NCBI GenBank assembly: GCA_905479125.1
Contig: CAJQLI010000219.1
Location: 1-33,746 of the forward strand
Direction of reading: 5' to 3'
DNA from: an uncultured Alphaproteobacteria bacterium
GTDB taxonomy: Bacteria; Pseudomonadota; Alphaproteobacteria; MPNO01; UBA830
DNA length: 33,746 nucleotides
In this document: piece by piece, positions 1 to 9,046 of the stretch
Layout of the letters: every line of letters begins with the position of its first letter
Numbering within the stretch: position 1 is the stretch's first letter
The notes under the pieces: generated by a model
What the model was told of the DNA's origin: nothing
What the model saw: only the letters and a program-made list of their open reading frames with translations
Databases searched by the model: none
Position numbers and translations under genes: made by a program

Positions 1-1
1 C

Positions 2-250
2 GATGAGGATCTGGCGCGGTCGGCCGGCGATATCGCGACGACGATCTTTCACCCGGTCGGCACCTGCAAGATGGGCAGCGACGAGATGGCCGTGGTCGAT
101 GACCGGTTGCGGCTCCGCGGGCTGAAAGGCTTGCGCATCGCCGATGCATCGATCATGCCGACGATCACGTCCGGCAACACCAATTCGCCGACGATCATGA
201 TCGCGGAGAAGGCGGCCGAGATGATGAAGGAAGACCGGGTGAGCCGATGA
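2..250 (+). CDS. GMC-type (glucose-methanol-choline) oxidoreductase, C-terminal fragment; 5' end outside window
   Basis: Open frame from the window edge: [75 protein letters not shown]. This matches the conserved GMC C-terminal motif (HPVGTCKMG...ADASIMP...[12 protein letters not shown]). The stop overlaps the next start (ATGA). Confidence 0.9.
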   Translation, partial: DEDLARSAGDIATTIFHPVGTCKMGSDEMAVVDDRLRLRGLKGLRIADASIMPTITSGNTNSPTIMIAEKAAEMMKEDRVSR

Positions 251-1500
251 CGGACAGTAAACTATATGATGGGATCACCGATCTCGGCGCGGATGCCGCT
301 GCCGCCTTCGATATCGCTGCCCTCGACCGCGATTTTTATGAAAACCCCTATCCGGTGTTTCATGCGCTGCGCCGCCATGCGCCGGTACACCGGTTGCCGA
401 ACGGAGCATGGTTCCTGACGCGCCATGCCGATCTGGATGCCGCCTATCACGATCCTGTTCTGTTTTCGTCCGACAAGACGGTCGATTTCAAAAAGACCAT
501 GGGCGATACGTCGCTCTATGAGCATCACACGACGAGCCTTGTGTTCAACGACCCGCCGGGCCACACGCGGGTGCGCAAGCGTCTTGCGCCCGCCTTTACG
601 CCGCGGGCGTTGCGGGCCCTGGAATCGCGGGTCCGGGAGGTCGTGGACGCCTCGCTGGACGAGGTGGCGGAGATGGGATCGTTCGACCTGCTCCATGATT
701 TTGCGATGAAGCTGCCGATCGAGCTGATCGGCGACATGCTGGGCGTGCCGCGTGAAGACCGGCATCTGCTGTCGCCCTGGGCGGTCGCGATCCTGGGCGG
801 GCTGGAAGCAGACCTGGCGCCCGCACAACGGGATGACGCGGCATTGGCCGTCGATAATTTCAAGGATTACCTGCGCTGGCTGATTGCCGAGCGGCAGAAA
901 AACCCGCTCTCGGGCGAGGATGGCGAAGTGTTGTCCAAGCTGGTCGGGCCCGATGCCGAAGGCGATACGCTGACCGAGCTGGAATTGCTGCATAACTGCA
1001 TCTTCCTGCTCAATGCCGGGCATGAGACGACGGCGAACACGGTGACGAATGGTGTGGATGCGCTGCTGCGGTTCCCCGATCAGCTGGACCGCCTGCGCGC
1101 CGACCCGGAGCTGATCGTCAGCGGCGTTGAGGAATTGCTGCGTTTCGAAAGTTCGGTGCAGCTGAACAACCGGAAGCTGACGGCGGATGCCGAAATCGGC
1201 GGTGTGGCGATGAACAAGGGGGATTACGTCTGGCTGTGTATCGGCGCGGCCAACCGGGACCCGGCGGAATTTCCCGATCCCGATGCCATTGATATCGGGC
1301 GCGATCGCAATAAACATCTCGCCTTCGGGTCAGGCATTCATGCCTGTGCCGGGATGTCTCTCGGGCGGATGGAAATCCGCATTGCGCTGAACGGCTTTGT
1401 CCAGCGGTTCGGGCAGATCGAGCCGTCCGGCACGGCGCTGCACCACCCGCGAGCGCGATTCCGGGGGTTCGTCGATTATCCGGTGACGGCGTCCGTCTGA
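247..1500 (+). CDS. Cytochrome P450
   Basis: 417 aa. I-helix motif AGHETTANT, ExxR-like ESSVQLNNR region, heme-binding loop [17 protein letters not shown]. Confidence 0.95.
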   Translation: MTDSKLYDGITDLGADAAAAFDIAALDRDFYENPYPVFHALRRHAPVHRLPNGAWFLTRHADLDAAYHDPVLFSSDKTVDFKKTMGDTSLYEHHTTSLVFNDPPGHTRVRKRLAPAFTPRALRALESRVREVVDASLDEVAEMGSFDLLHDFAMKLPIELIGDMLGVPREDRHLLSPWAVAILGGLEADLAPAQRDDAALAVDNFKDYLRWLIAERQKNPLSGEDGEVLSKLVGPDAEGDTLTELELLHNCIFLLNAGHETTANTVTNGVDALLRFPDQLDRLRADPELIVSGVEELLRFESSVQLNNRKLTADAEIGGVAMNKGDYVWLCIGAANRDPAEFPDPDAIDIGRDRNKHLAFGSGIHACAGMSLGRMEIRIALNGFVQRFGQIEPSGTALHHPRARFRGFVDYPVTASV

Positions 1501-1580
1501 GCCGTCCTCCGCATTTGATTGACGCCAAACCGATACAGCCGTAGTTTCCGGCGCTCTGAAACACCCGGAGGATCAGGCAC

Positions 1581-3167
1581 TTGGCCGATCTGAAATCTCT
1601 CGGCGCGGACGCCAAGGCGTGGCCGTTTGCCGAGGCGCGCAGTCTTCTGAAACGTACCGCCGGCAAGGTGCCCGAAAAGGGTTACGTGCTGTTCGAGACC
1701 GGCTATGGGCCGTCCGGCCTGCCGCATATCGGCACCTTTGGCGAGGTCGTGCGTACCACCATGGTGCGGCGCGCATTCGAAGCGATGTCCGATATTCCCA
1801 CCAAACTGTTTGCGTTCTCCGACGATATGGACGGTCTGCGCAAGGTGCCGGAAAACGTGCCCCAGCAGGAAATGATGGCCGAACATCTGGGCAAGCCGCT
1901 GACCAGCGTGCCCGATCCGTTCGGCACGCATGAAAGCTTCGGGCATCACAATAATGCCCGTCTTCAGGCTTTTCTCGACCGGTTCGGCTTCGATTACGAC
2001 TTCAAAAGCGCGACCGATTGTTACAAAGCCGGTATGTTCGACAAAACGCTGCTGGATATCCTGCGGCTGCACGACCGGATCACCGGCGTTATCAAGCCGA
2101 CCCTGGGTGAAGCGCGGCGGGAAACCTACAGCCCGTTCCTGCCGGTCTGCGAAAAAACCGGCCGGGTGCTGCTGGCGAAAATCGTCGAGACAAAGCCCGA
2201 TGACGGCACTGTCATATATGAAGACGAAGACGGGTCGCTGGTCGAAACGCTTGTCACGGGCGGTCATTGCAAACTGCAGTGGAAAGCCGACTGGGCGATG
2301 CGTTGGACCGCTTTATCGGTCGATTACGAGATGTCGGGCAAGGATCTGATCGATTCAGTCCGGCTTTCGAGCCAAATCTGCAAGATTTTGGGTGGAACAC
2401 CGCCCGATGGCTTCACATATGAGCTTTTTCTCGACGAAAATGGCGAAAAAATATCAAAATCGCGCGGAAACGGCCTTTCTGTGGAAGAATGGCTCGAATA
2501 TGCGACGCCGGAGAGCCTGTCGCTTTACATGTACAACTCGCCGCGCAAGGCGAAACGGCTCTATTTTGATGCCATTCCGCGCCACGTCGACGATTACCTG
2601 ACCCATCTGGAAAAATTCGGTGAGCAGGAAGACAGCAAACAGCTGGAAAACCCGGCCTGGCATATTCATAACGGCACACCGCCCGCCCCCGAGGGACATG
2701 TCACGTTCGGCCTGCTGCTGAACCTCGCCAGTGTCTGCAATACCGAGGATCCGGCAGTCCTCTGGGGCTTTATCACCCGCTATGCCTCCACGGCGACGCC
2801 CGAGACCGCGCCGATCCTCGATACGCTGGTCGGCAATGCGATTGCCTATTACCGGGATTTCGTGAAACCTAACAAGAGCTATCGTGCCCCCGACGACAAG
2901 GAACGCGCCGCCCTTCAGGAACTGGTCACATCGATGAAGGCCATGCCCGCCGATGTGGATGGCGAAACCATCCAGACCGAGGTCTACGAGGTCGGCAAGC
3001 GCCATGAGTTTGAAAACCTGCGGGATTGGTTCAAGGCGCTCTATGAAGTGCTGCTCGGCCAGAGCCAAGGGCCACGCTTCGGCTCGTTCGCGGCCCTTTA
3101 CGGCAAGGATGAGACGGTCGAGCTGATCGGTCGCGTGCTCGCCGGGGAAAGTGCTGCGGCGGAATAA
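1581..3167 (+). CDS. lysK: Lysine--tRNA ligase, class I
   Basis: 528 aa. HIGH-like PHIGTFGE, KMSKS-like KISKSRGNG, class I LysRS N-terminus (KAWPFAEARSLL). TTG start preceded by a GGAGG SD 9 nt upstream. Confidence 0.93.
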   Translation: MADLKSLGADAKAWPFAEARSLLKRTAGKVPEKGYVLFETGYGPSGLPHIGTFGEVVRTTMVRRAFEAMSDIPTKLFAFSDDMDGLRKVPENVPQQEMMAEHLGKPLTSVPDPFGTHESFGHHNNARLQAFLDRFGFDYDFKSATDCYKAGMFDKTLLDILRLHDRITGVIKPTLGEARRETYSPFLPVCEKTGRVLLAKIVETKPDDGTVIYEDEDGSLVETLVTGGHCKLQWKADWAMRWTALSVDYEMSGKDLIDSVRLSSQICKILGGTPPDGFTYELFLDENGEKISKSRGNGLSVEEWLEYATPESLSLYMYNSPRKAKRLYFDAIPRHVDDYLTHLEKFGEQEDSKQLENPAWHIHNGTPPAPEGHVTFGLLLNLASVCNTEDPAVLWGFITRYASTATPETAPILDTLVGNAIAYYRDFVKPNKSYRAPDDKERAALQELVTSMKAMPADVDGETIQTEVYEVGKRHEFENLRDWFKALYEVLLGQSQGPRFGSFAALYGKDETVELIGRVLAGESAAAE

Positions 3168-3224
3168 TCCGGTCGCCCGACAGGGCAGCATGATCTGCCA
3201 GCCGGTGTCACCCGTACCCGGGCC

Positions 3225-3686
3225 ATGAATATTTTCTACCTAGACCGCGATATCGAGCGCGCCGTGCAGTTTCATTGCGACAGCCATGTCGTGAAAATGT
3301 GCCTCGAGACGGCACAGATTCTGTGTACGGCACTGCATCGATACGATCAGCCCGCGCAGTACAAACCGACCCACGTGAAACACCCGTCGGTTCTATGGGC
3401 CGGGGACAGTCTTGCGCAATTCCAGTGGCTAAGACGGTTCGGCAAGGCGCTCTGCGCCGAATACACCTTTCGCTATGGCAAGCGGCACGCGTCGGAGGAT
3501 GTCATTGACGCCCTGCCGGAGACGCCGCCATTGCCCGATGCCGGATGGACGGAACCGCCGCAGGCAATGCCGGATGCCTGCAAGCGGGACGACCCTGTGG
3601 CTGGATACCGGGTATTCTATGCCGCCGAGAAAGCGCATTTCGCCAAATGGACCAAACGGCCGGTGCCGGAATTTATGTCGGATTGA
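3225..3686 (+). CDS. Conserved protein of unknown function, resembling small hypothetical proteins common in phages and some bacteria (MxIFYLDxD...HVVKMxLETAQ...KPTHxxHP...W)
   Basis: 153 aa ORF with a coherent conserved-looking N-terminus MNIFYLDRDIERAVQFHCDSHVVKMCLETAQILCTALHR and YKPTHVKHPSVLWAGDS. Confidence 0.75.
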   Translation: MNIFYLDRDIERAVQFHCDSHVVKMCLETAQILCTALHRYDQPAQYKPTHVKHPSVLWAGDSLAQFQWLRRFGKALCAEYTFRYGKRHASEDVIDALPETPPLPDAGWTEPPQAMPDACKRDDPVAGYRVFYAAEKAHFAKWTKRPVPEFMSD

Positions 3687-3713
3687 GGATGTTTTCCCGA
3701 CAGCCCGCGGGCG

Positions 3714-4544
3714 TCAGGCCGGTTTCCAGCCGAGTCCAAGCCGTGCGTAGTTCGGCATCATCACCAATCCGTCTTCGCGATAGGGCTCGAACGCGGCGCG
3801 CAGCGTGTCCATCAGGGCGTCACGTCCTTCATCGTCGAGCTTGTCGACCGTCTCGGAATAGCCGCGGATCAGCGCACGGTTGATGTAATCGTCCAGGTCG
3901 TCGACCGGGCGCTTGTAGCGCATTTCGTGTTCTGTCGCTTTGCTGAACCCTGCGGCATTGAGTATTTCAGACAACTGCCCGGGCTGTCCCAGGCTGTGAC
4001 GATGCGGCACGGCACCTTCTTCCTGTCCCATCGCTTCGGCGATCGCGCGGCGGATGACGAAGAAGGGCGGGTTTTCATCGTAAGGTCCCCATACGATGTA
4101 GCCGACGCGTCCGCCGGGTTTGAGAACACGCAGAACTTCGCGGGCTGCGGCGACTTTGTCTTCCGGGAACATCAGGCCGAACCGGCAGGTGACGCAGTCG
4201 AAGCTATTGTCGGCGAAGGCAAGTGACGTCATGTCGGCGGCCGTGAAACTGATCACGTCGAGGCCGACATTCACGGATCGGTCGCGCGCCTTGGCCAGCA
4301 TTTCGGGCGTAAGATCGCAGGCGGTAATCGCACCGTTACCGCCAAGTGCAAGGCCGATACTGATTGCCGGATCACCGGTTCCCGAACCGAGGTCGAGCAC
4401 CCGTTCCCCGGCGACGATGCCGGCAAGCTTTATCAGCATCTGGTTCAGCGTATCGTCGGTCGACAGTCCCTGGGCGGCGGTCGCCGTCCAGCTGCTGCTA
4501 CGGCCTTTCCAGTGCTCTCGCCCGACCTGGTTCTGGTCTTCCAT
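3714..4544 (-). CDS. Class I SAM-dependent methyltransferase (UbiE/Methyltransf_11-like)
   Basis: 276 aa. Motif I VLDLGSGTGDPAI, post-motif FDCVTCRFGLMFPEDKVAAAREVLRVLKPGGRVGY. Confidence 0.9.
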   Translation of the reverse strand: MEDQNQVGREHWKGRSSSWTATAAQGLSTDDTLNQMLIKLAGIVAGERVLDLGSGTGDPAISIGLALGGNGAITACDLTPEMLAKARDRSVNVGLDVISFTAADMTSLAFADNSFDCVTCRFGLMFPEDKVAAAREVLRVLKPGGRVGYIVWGPYDENPPFFVIRRAIAEAMGQEEGAVPHRHSLGQPGQLSEILNAAGFSKATEHEMRYKRPVDDLDDYINRALIRGYSETVDKLDDEGRDALMDTLRAAFEPYREDGLVMMPNYARLGLGWKPA

Positions 4545-5401
4545 CAGATTTTCCTGCCGCCTTCGCGTTCGGCGAATTCGAAATACAGCTCGCGCGCCCG
4601 TTTTGCGACGGGGCCGATCTGGTAATGCGTGTCTGCGACCTGAATGACAGGCTGCACTTTGGAATAGTTTCCGGTCAGGAATACTTCGTCGGCGGCCGCG
4701 AGGTCGGCGAGCGTCAGTGTTATTTCGGCGACGTCATATCCGTCATCGGTCAGCAGTTCCATGACGCGCCGCCGGGTCAGTCCCGACAGGAACGCGCCGT
4801 TCGCCGCCGGGGTCTGAACGGTGCCGTCCCGAACGATAAACAGGTTATTGGTCGCAAACTCGGCGACATTGCCCATCGCGTCCAGGACGACCGCCGTGCC
4901 GAATCCCTTCTGGCGCGCTTCCATCATCGCGCGGGCGACATTCGGATACAGGCAGGATGCCTTCGCATTGGTCGGTGCCGCTTCGGGCGACGGGCGCCGG
5001 TAGCTGGAAATCATGGTTTTGATCCCGCCCCAGGCGGGCATCGGTGCCTCGAATACCGTCAGAATGAACTGTGTCGATTCCAGGTCCGGGGCGACGAAGC
5101 CGTCCTCGAAATACATCATCGGGCGGATATAAAGCTCGGCGTCTTCCGGGAATTTTTCGATCCCTTCCCAGGCCAGGGCGATGATTTCGTCGGCGGTGAG
5201 CGGGGCTGTCATCCCGAACGCCTTGCCGGATTCGATGATGCGCGCGCAATGGCGGTCGAGGTCGGGGACAAGCCGGGCGATAGACCGGGCGCCGTCGAAG
5301 ACCGAGGATGCCATCCACCAGGCATGGCTCATCGGCCCCAGCATGGGCTCATTGCCCTCAAACCACGTGCCGTCCTTCCAGGTGAACGACGCGCGGTCCA
5401 T
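4544..5401 (-). CDS. Class IV PLP-dependent aminotransferase, branched-chain aminotransferase-like
   Basis: 285 aa. MLGPMSHAWWMASSVFDGARS, NAKASCLYPN (PLP-Lys region), EFATNNLFIVRDGTVQTPAANGAFLSGLTRRRVMEL. Confidence 0.9.
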   Translation of the reverse strand: MDRASFTWKDGTWFEGNEPMLGPMSHAWWMASSVFDGARSIARLVPDLDRHCARIIESGKAFGMTAPLTADEIIALAWEGIEKFPEDAELYIRPMMYFEDGFVAPDLESTQFILTVFEAPMPAWGGIKTMISSYRRPSPEAAPTNAKASCLYPNVARAMMEARQKGFGTAVVLDAMGNVAEFATNNLFIVRDGTVQTPAANGAFLSGLTRRRVMELLTDDGYDVAEITLTLADLAAADEVFLTGNYSKVQPVIQVADTHYQIGPVAKRARELYFEFAEREGGRKI

Positions 5402-5883
5402 CAGTTCAGGGCTCCGGGCTTGATCGGCACGACGTTATCGGGACTGATATCGGAGCCCTCGTCGCGGAATGCTTTTGCATAAGCGTGAATTCGCGTGACC
5501 ATGGCATGCAGGCCATTGGCGCGGCTGCCGCTCAGATGTGAGCCGAGCTCGAGCACTTCGAAGAATGCGGGGGGCGTGCCGATGATTTCGTCCGGCGTGC
5601 GACCCGAATATACCCGTAACAGAAGGGCAACCAGCCCGCGGACGATCATCGCATCCGAATCCGCATCGAAGTATATCCGGCCGTCTTCCTGCCGGGCATG
5701 GAACCATACCTGTGACTGACAACCCGGGACTTTATGTGCCTCGTCCTTCTTGTCGTCGGACAGATCGGGCAGGGCCTTGCCCAGCTCGATGATGTATTCG
5801 TAGCGCTGAACCCAGTCGTCGAAGAACGCAAATTCGTCGATGATTTCCTGGGTTGTCTGGTCAATTGTCTCAATATCGGTCAT
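5401..5883 (-). CDS. sufE: SufE-family cysteine desulfuration protein
   Basis: 160 aa from internal Met (MTDIETIDQTTQEIIDEFAFFDDWVQRYEYIIELGKALP). Conserved Cys in KVPGCQSQVWF. The track ORF to 6063 is over-extended and would run into pyrD. Confidence 0.9.
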   Translation of the reverse strand: MTDIETIDQTTQEIIDEFAFFDDWVQRYEYIIELGKALPDLSDDKKDEAHKVPGCQSQVWFHARQEDGRIYFDADSDAMIVRGLVALLLRVYSGRTPDEIIGTPPAFFEVLELGSHLSGSRANGLHAMVTRIHAYAKAFRDEGSDISPDNVVPIKPGALN

Positions 5884-6000
5884 GTGACGGATATAGTCCG
5901 GTTTCGGGGCCCGATCAATGGACGGGGTCCGGAGCACCGGTTTTTCCATCCCCGCGATTCGGGATAGTTTGAGCTCAATGAGCTTACCGAGGTCCAACCG

Positions 6001-7077
6001 TTGACAGATATACATTCGCTTCTGCTTCCCCTGCTTCGTCTGCTGCCGCCCGAGGCTGCGCATACCCTGTCCATCCGCGGGCTGAAGTGGGGTATGGGAC
6101 CAAAAGACCGGACCCCGGACGATCCGGTTCTTGCGACATCTGTCTGGGGATTGGATTTTCGCAATCCGATTGGTCTCTCTGCCGGTTTTGACAAAGGCGC
6201 TGAGGTGCCCGATGCCATGCTGGCGGCCGGGTTCGGGTTTGTGGAGGCGGGCACCGTTACTCCGCTTCCCCAGCCGGGGAATCCAAAGCCTCGGGTGTTC
6301 AGGCTCTCTGAAGACCGCGCCGTCATCAACCGTCTGAGCTTCAACGGGACGGGCCTTGCCCCCTATGTCGGGCGTATTTCCAAACGCGAAAAGGGGCTTG
6401 GTCCTTTCGGGGCGAATATCGGTAAGAACAAGGCGACGGAGGACGGCGCGGCCGATTACGAAATATGTGTCGAGGCCGTTGCACCTTATGTCGACTACCT
6501 GGTTGCCAATGTGTCATCCCCCAATACGCCGGGTCTCCGCGCGATGCAGGGGCGCGAAATCCTGAAGGACATGCTGGTCCGGGTACTGGATGCGCGGGCC
6601 CGAGCGGTGCCCGACGTTGCCAAAAGGCCGCCGCTGATCGTGAAGATCGCGCCGGATCTGGATGATGATGAGCGCGCGGATATCGCCGCTGTGATCCTGG
6701 AAACCGGGGTCGACGGTATGACGGTTGCGAATACGACTGTTCAGAGGCCGGACCATATGACCGATGGTCAGACGCAGGAAGCCGGTGGAATGAGTGGTGC
6801 GCCGCTATTCCCGATTGCACTTCAGATCGTCGGCGACATGTACCGCCGGACCGGCGGAAAAGTGCCGATTATCGGCTGTGGGGGTGTTGCCAGCGGCGCC
6901 GAGGCCTATGCCATGATCCGGGCAGGGGCGTCCCTGATCCAGCTCTATTCGGCGCTGGTGTATCACGGCCCGGCCCTTATTCCCCGCATAAAACGGGAAC
7001 TTGAGACCCTGCTCAAGCGGGATGGGTTTGCCCATATTTCGGATGCAGTCGGCGTTGACTCCAGGCGCGAAAATTAA
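6001..7077 (+). CDS. pyrD: Dihydroorotate dehydrogenase (quinone), class 2
   Basis: 358 aa, TTG start. NPIGLSAGFDKGAEVPDAMLAAGFGFVEAGTVTPLPQPGNPKPRVFRL, GANIGKNK, VANVSSPNTPGLR, IGCGGVASGAEAY. Confidence 0.95.
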   Translation: MTDIHSLLLPLLRLLPPEAAHTLSIRGLKWGMGPKDRTPDDPVLATSVWGLDFRNPIGLSAGFDKGAEVPDAMLAAGFGFVEAGTVTPLPQPGNPKPRVFRLSEDRAVINRLSFNGTGLAPYVGRISKREKGLGPFGANIGKNKATEDGAADYEICVEAVAPYVDYLVANVSSPNTPGLRAMQGREILKDMLVRVLDARARAVPDVAKRPPLIVKIAPDLDDDERADIAAVILETGVDGMTVANTTVQRPDHMTDGQTQEAGGMSGAPLFPIALQIVGDMYRRTGGKVPIIGCGGVASGAEAYAMIRAGASLIQLYSALVYHGPALIPRIKRELETLLKRDGFAHISDAVGVDSRREN

Positions 7078-7095
7078 GCTCCTGGCAACCGGGTA

Positions 7096-7130
7096 TTAAC
7101 CCTATATCAACCGGTTAACGTCACATTAGC
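7096..7130 (+). promoter_or_regulatory. Two tandem near-consensus CtrA-like boxes (TTAA-N7-TCAAC at 7096-7111; TTAA-N7-TTAGC at 7115-7130)
   Basis: Read directly: TTAACCCTATATCAACCGGTTAACGTCACATTAGC. Each site has one mismatch to TTAA-N7-TTAA(C). They start 62 and 43 bp upstream of the ATG at 7158. Confidence 0.45.
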
Positions 7131-7157
7131 CTTGTTCCGAAACCTTTATCGGCAGGC

Positions 7158-8420
7158 ATGTCTTTTCTCCGTCATATTCTTATCGCGCTCGGTTATTCGA
7201 TCATCTCGGCGGCCGTCGCGCTGACACTGCCGCGTTTCTTCAACGGTATCGATCCGAACACGTCGATCATGCTGGGTGCCGTGGTGCTTGTCGGCTCCGC
7301 GTTGCTGCATGAAGTCTTTGCCCGCCAGGAAGATGAAGGCCGGCTGGTTGAAGAAGTGCAGGACCTGCGCGCCGGCCATGGCAAGGTAATGGGAGAACTG
7401 ACCCGCGCCCGCGAGGAAGTCGGTCAGATCTACAAGGCAATCGAGACAATGACCCGCCGAGGTCCCGGCGGTAAAGCACTGGAGGACGACGTCGGCAAGG
7501 TTATGGCCGAGGTTCGGATGCTTCAGGAGCTTGTCGAGACGCTGACCCGGGAGGCCGACCCTTCGTCGCCACCGGACGAGGTAACGACCGTGGCTCGCAT
7601 GACGCAGATCGTTACATCACCCGAGGAAGCCGACCCGGTTATCGAACATGATGCAGTGCCCGACGGGCCCCAGCTGGATGACGCAACGATCGTTCACCTG
7701 GTGCGGGACGGGATCGCCAAGGACAGGGTCGATCTTGCATTACAGCCGGTTGTCAGCCTGCCGCAGCGCAAACGTAAATTCTATGAAGCCTATACCCGGA
7801 TCCGCAGTGAATCCGGCGAGGTGATCACGCCCGGCCAGTATATCGCCATTGCCGAGCGCGAGGGGCTGGTTACCGCGATTGACAACCTGATGCTGTTCCG
7901 GTGTGTCCAGCAATTGCGCAACAAGCATAATAAGAACCGGAATATCGGGTTTTTCTGCAATATATCGCCGCATACGCTGGCCGATAAAAAATTCTTCAAC
8001 GATTTCATCCTCTTCATGACCGAGAATTCCTCGCTGGCGCAGGACCTGATTTTCGAGTTCTGCCATTCCACCATCGCAAACCAGGACGATGAGATAAGAC
8101 ACCAGCTCAGCCGTCTCGCGGCGCTCGGTTTCCGGTTCTCCCTCGATCAGGTGAACAGCCTGAATCTCGATTATGGCGCCCTTGCCGAGCAGCATTTCAA
8201 ATATATCAAAATCGATGCGGCGACGATGCTGCGTGAAGTCCCTCAGCCCACTATCGACATCGACCTGCAGGATTTCAAAAAGGCGCTGGAGCGTCAGGGT
8301 ATCGATCTGATCGTCGAAAAAATCGAGACCGAGGAAGTGTTACGGGACATCCTCGATTTCCACGTCGATTACGGACAGGGCTATCTGTTCGGAGAACCCA
8401 GAAACGTCAATGTTACCTAA
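7158..8420 (+). CDS. Membrane-anchored coiled-coil protein with degenerate EAL domain, TipF-like
   Basis: 420 aa. Two N-terminal hydrophobic segments, coiled-coil-like stretch (~55-135), then an EAL-like domain (LALQPVVSLPQRKRKFYEAYTRIR...FFCNISP...FSLDQVNSLNLDY...KYIKID...VEKIETEE...GYLFGEPR). Confidence 0.8.
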   Translation: MSFLRHILIALGYSIISAAVALTLPRFFNGIDPNTSIMLGAVVLVGSALLHEVFARQEDEGRLVEEVQDLRAGHGKVMGELTRAREEVGQIYKAIETMTRRGPGGKALEDDVGKVMAEVRMLQELVETLTREADPSSPPDEVTTVARMTQIVTSPEEADPVIEHDAVPDGPQLDDATIVHLVRDGIAKDRVDLALQPVVSLPQRKRKFYEAYTRIRSESGEVITPGQYIAIAEREGLVTAIDNLMLFRCVQQLRNKHNKNRNIGFFCNISPHTLADKKFFNDFILFMTENSSLAQDLIFEFCHSTIANQDDEIRHQLSRLAALGFRFSLDQVNSLNLDYGALAEQHFKYIKIDAATMLREVPQPTIDIDLQDFKKALERQGIDLIVEKIETEEVLRDILDFHVDYGQGYLFGEPRNVNVT

Positions 8421-9046
8421 GGCTTGCTGAGGTAATACCGCATCAGGGCGACAGCCTCATCGCTGTCCCATTCGGCATGACCCGTGAGGCGGCCCAGTTC
8501 CCTGCCGTCCCGCCCGACCAGGATTGTGGTCGGCAGGCCGCGGACCTTTGCGCCGAACATCATTTTCGAGCCGACATCGTGGAATAACGGCAGCGCCGTC
8601 AGGCCCAGCTCCTGGCGGAATGGCGTGATTTTTTCCCATCCCTTGCGGTCTTCCGACAGTGCAATAACGGTGAAATCCCTGCTGCCGAGCTTCTGGTGCA
8701 GGCGCTCGAGCGAGGGCATTTCGCGCACGCAGGGGCCGCACCATGTCGCCCAGAAATTCATCAGCACAATCTGCCCGCCGAAGTCCTTCAGGGCGCGCAT
8801 CTTGCCGCCCTGCTCCGTGAAGCCGGCGGCAGGGAGGGGAGCGGGGCTTGCGGCGGGGATGAATTTTTCCATCCACCCGGTGCGCGGCGGGGCGGTAATT
8901 GCTCCCGAAACTGTGTCGCTGCGCGCGTATGTGCTTGAATCCGCGCCAATAATGGCCATTATCGCCAGACCGGTGGCAAGAGCGGCACGTGCCCCGGTTT
9001 TTTTAATCCCGGATATCAAACCGAACTGAGAACCGAACATAGTCAT
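8417..9046 (-). CDS. TlpA/ResA-like thioredoxin-fold protein, probably membrane-anchored or exported
   Basis: [53 protein letters not shown]-terminal hydrophobic segment [14 protein letters not shown]. Start placed at MTMFGSQFG (alternative ATG at 9040). The track ORF to 9175 would run into argH. Confidence 0.88.
   Translation of the reverse strand: MTMFGSQFGLISGIKKTGARAALATGLAIMAIIGADSSTYARSDTVSGAITAPPRTGWMEKFIPAASPAPLPAAGFTEQGGKMRALKDFGGQIVLMNFWATWCGPCVREMPSLERLHQKLGSRDFTVIALSEDRKGWEKITPFRQELGLTALPLFHDVGSKMMFGAKVRGLPTTILVGRDGRELGRLTGHAEWDSDEAVALMRYYLSKP

Noticed and set aside
262-1317. 351-aa minus-strand ORF opposite the P450 gene
   Set aside because: Antisense shadow of a high-GC gene. 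Composition is His/Arg/Gln-rich with no recognisable motif, while the plus strand has full P450 signatures.
1476-3191. Long minus-strand ORFs (263 and 245 aa) opposite lysK
   Set aside because: Shadow ORFs. Class I LysRS motifs on the plus strand explain the region.
3184-3199. GGCAG-CATGAT-CTGCC hairpin after lysK
   Set aside because: Only a 5-bp stem without a T-tract. Insufficient for a terminator call.
3703-3712. 10-bp palindrome GCCCGCGGGC between convergent genes at 3686/3714
   Set aside because: Common in GC-rich DNA, no T-run, and too short a loop for a hairpin. Not reported as a terminator.
4364-5482. 372-aa plus-strand ORF across the methyltransferase and aminotransferase genes
   Set aside because: Arg/Gly/His-rich shadow translation. 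The minus strand carries two well-supported enzymes with coupled starts and stops.
5884-6063. N-terminal extension of the SufE ORF
   Set aside because: The upstream stretch (MRSLGRQQTKQGKQKRMYICQ...) has no SufE similarity and overlaps the pyrD 5' end. The internal Met at 5883 gives a normal SufE N-terminus.
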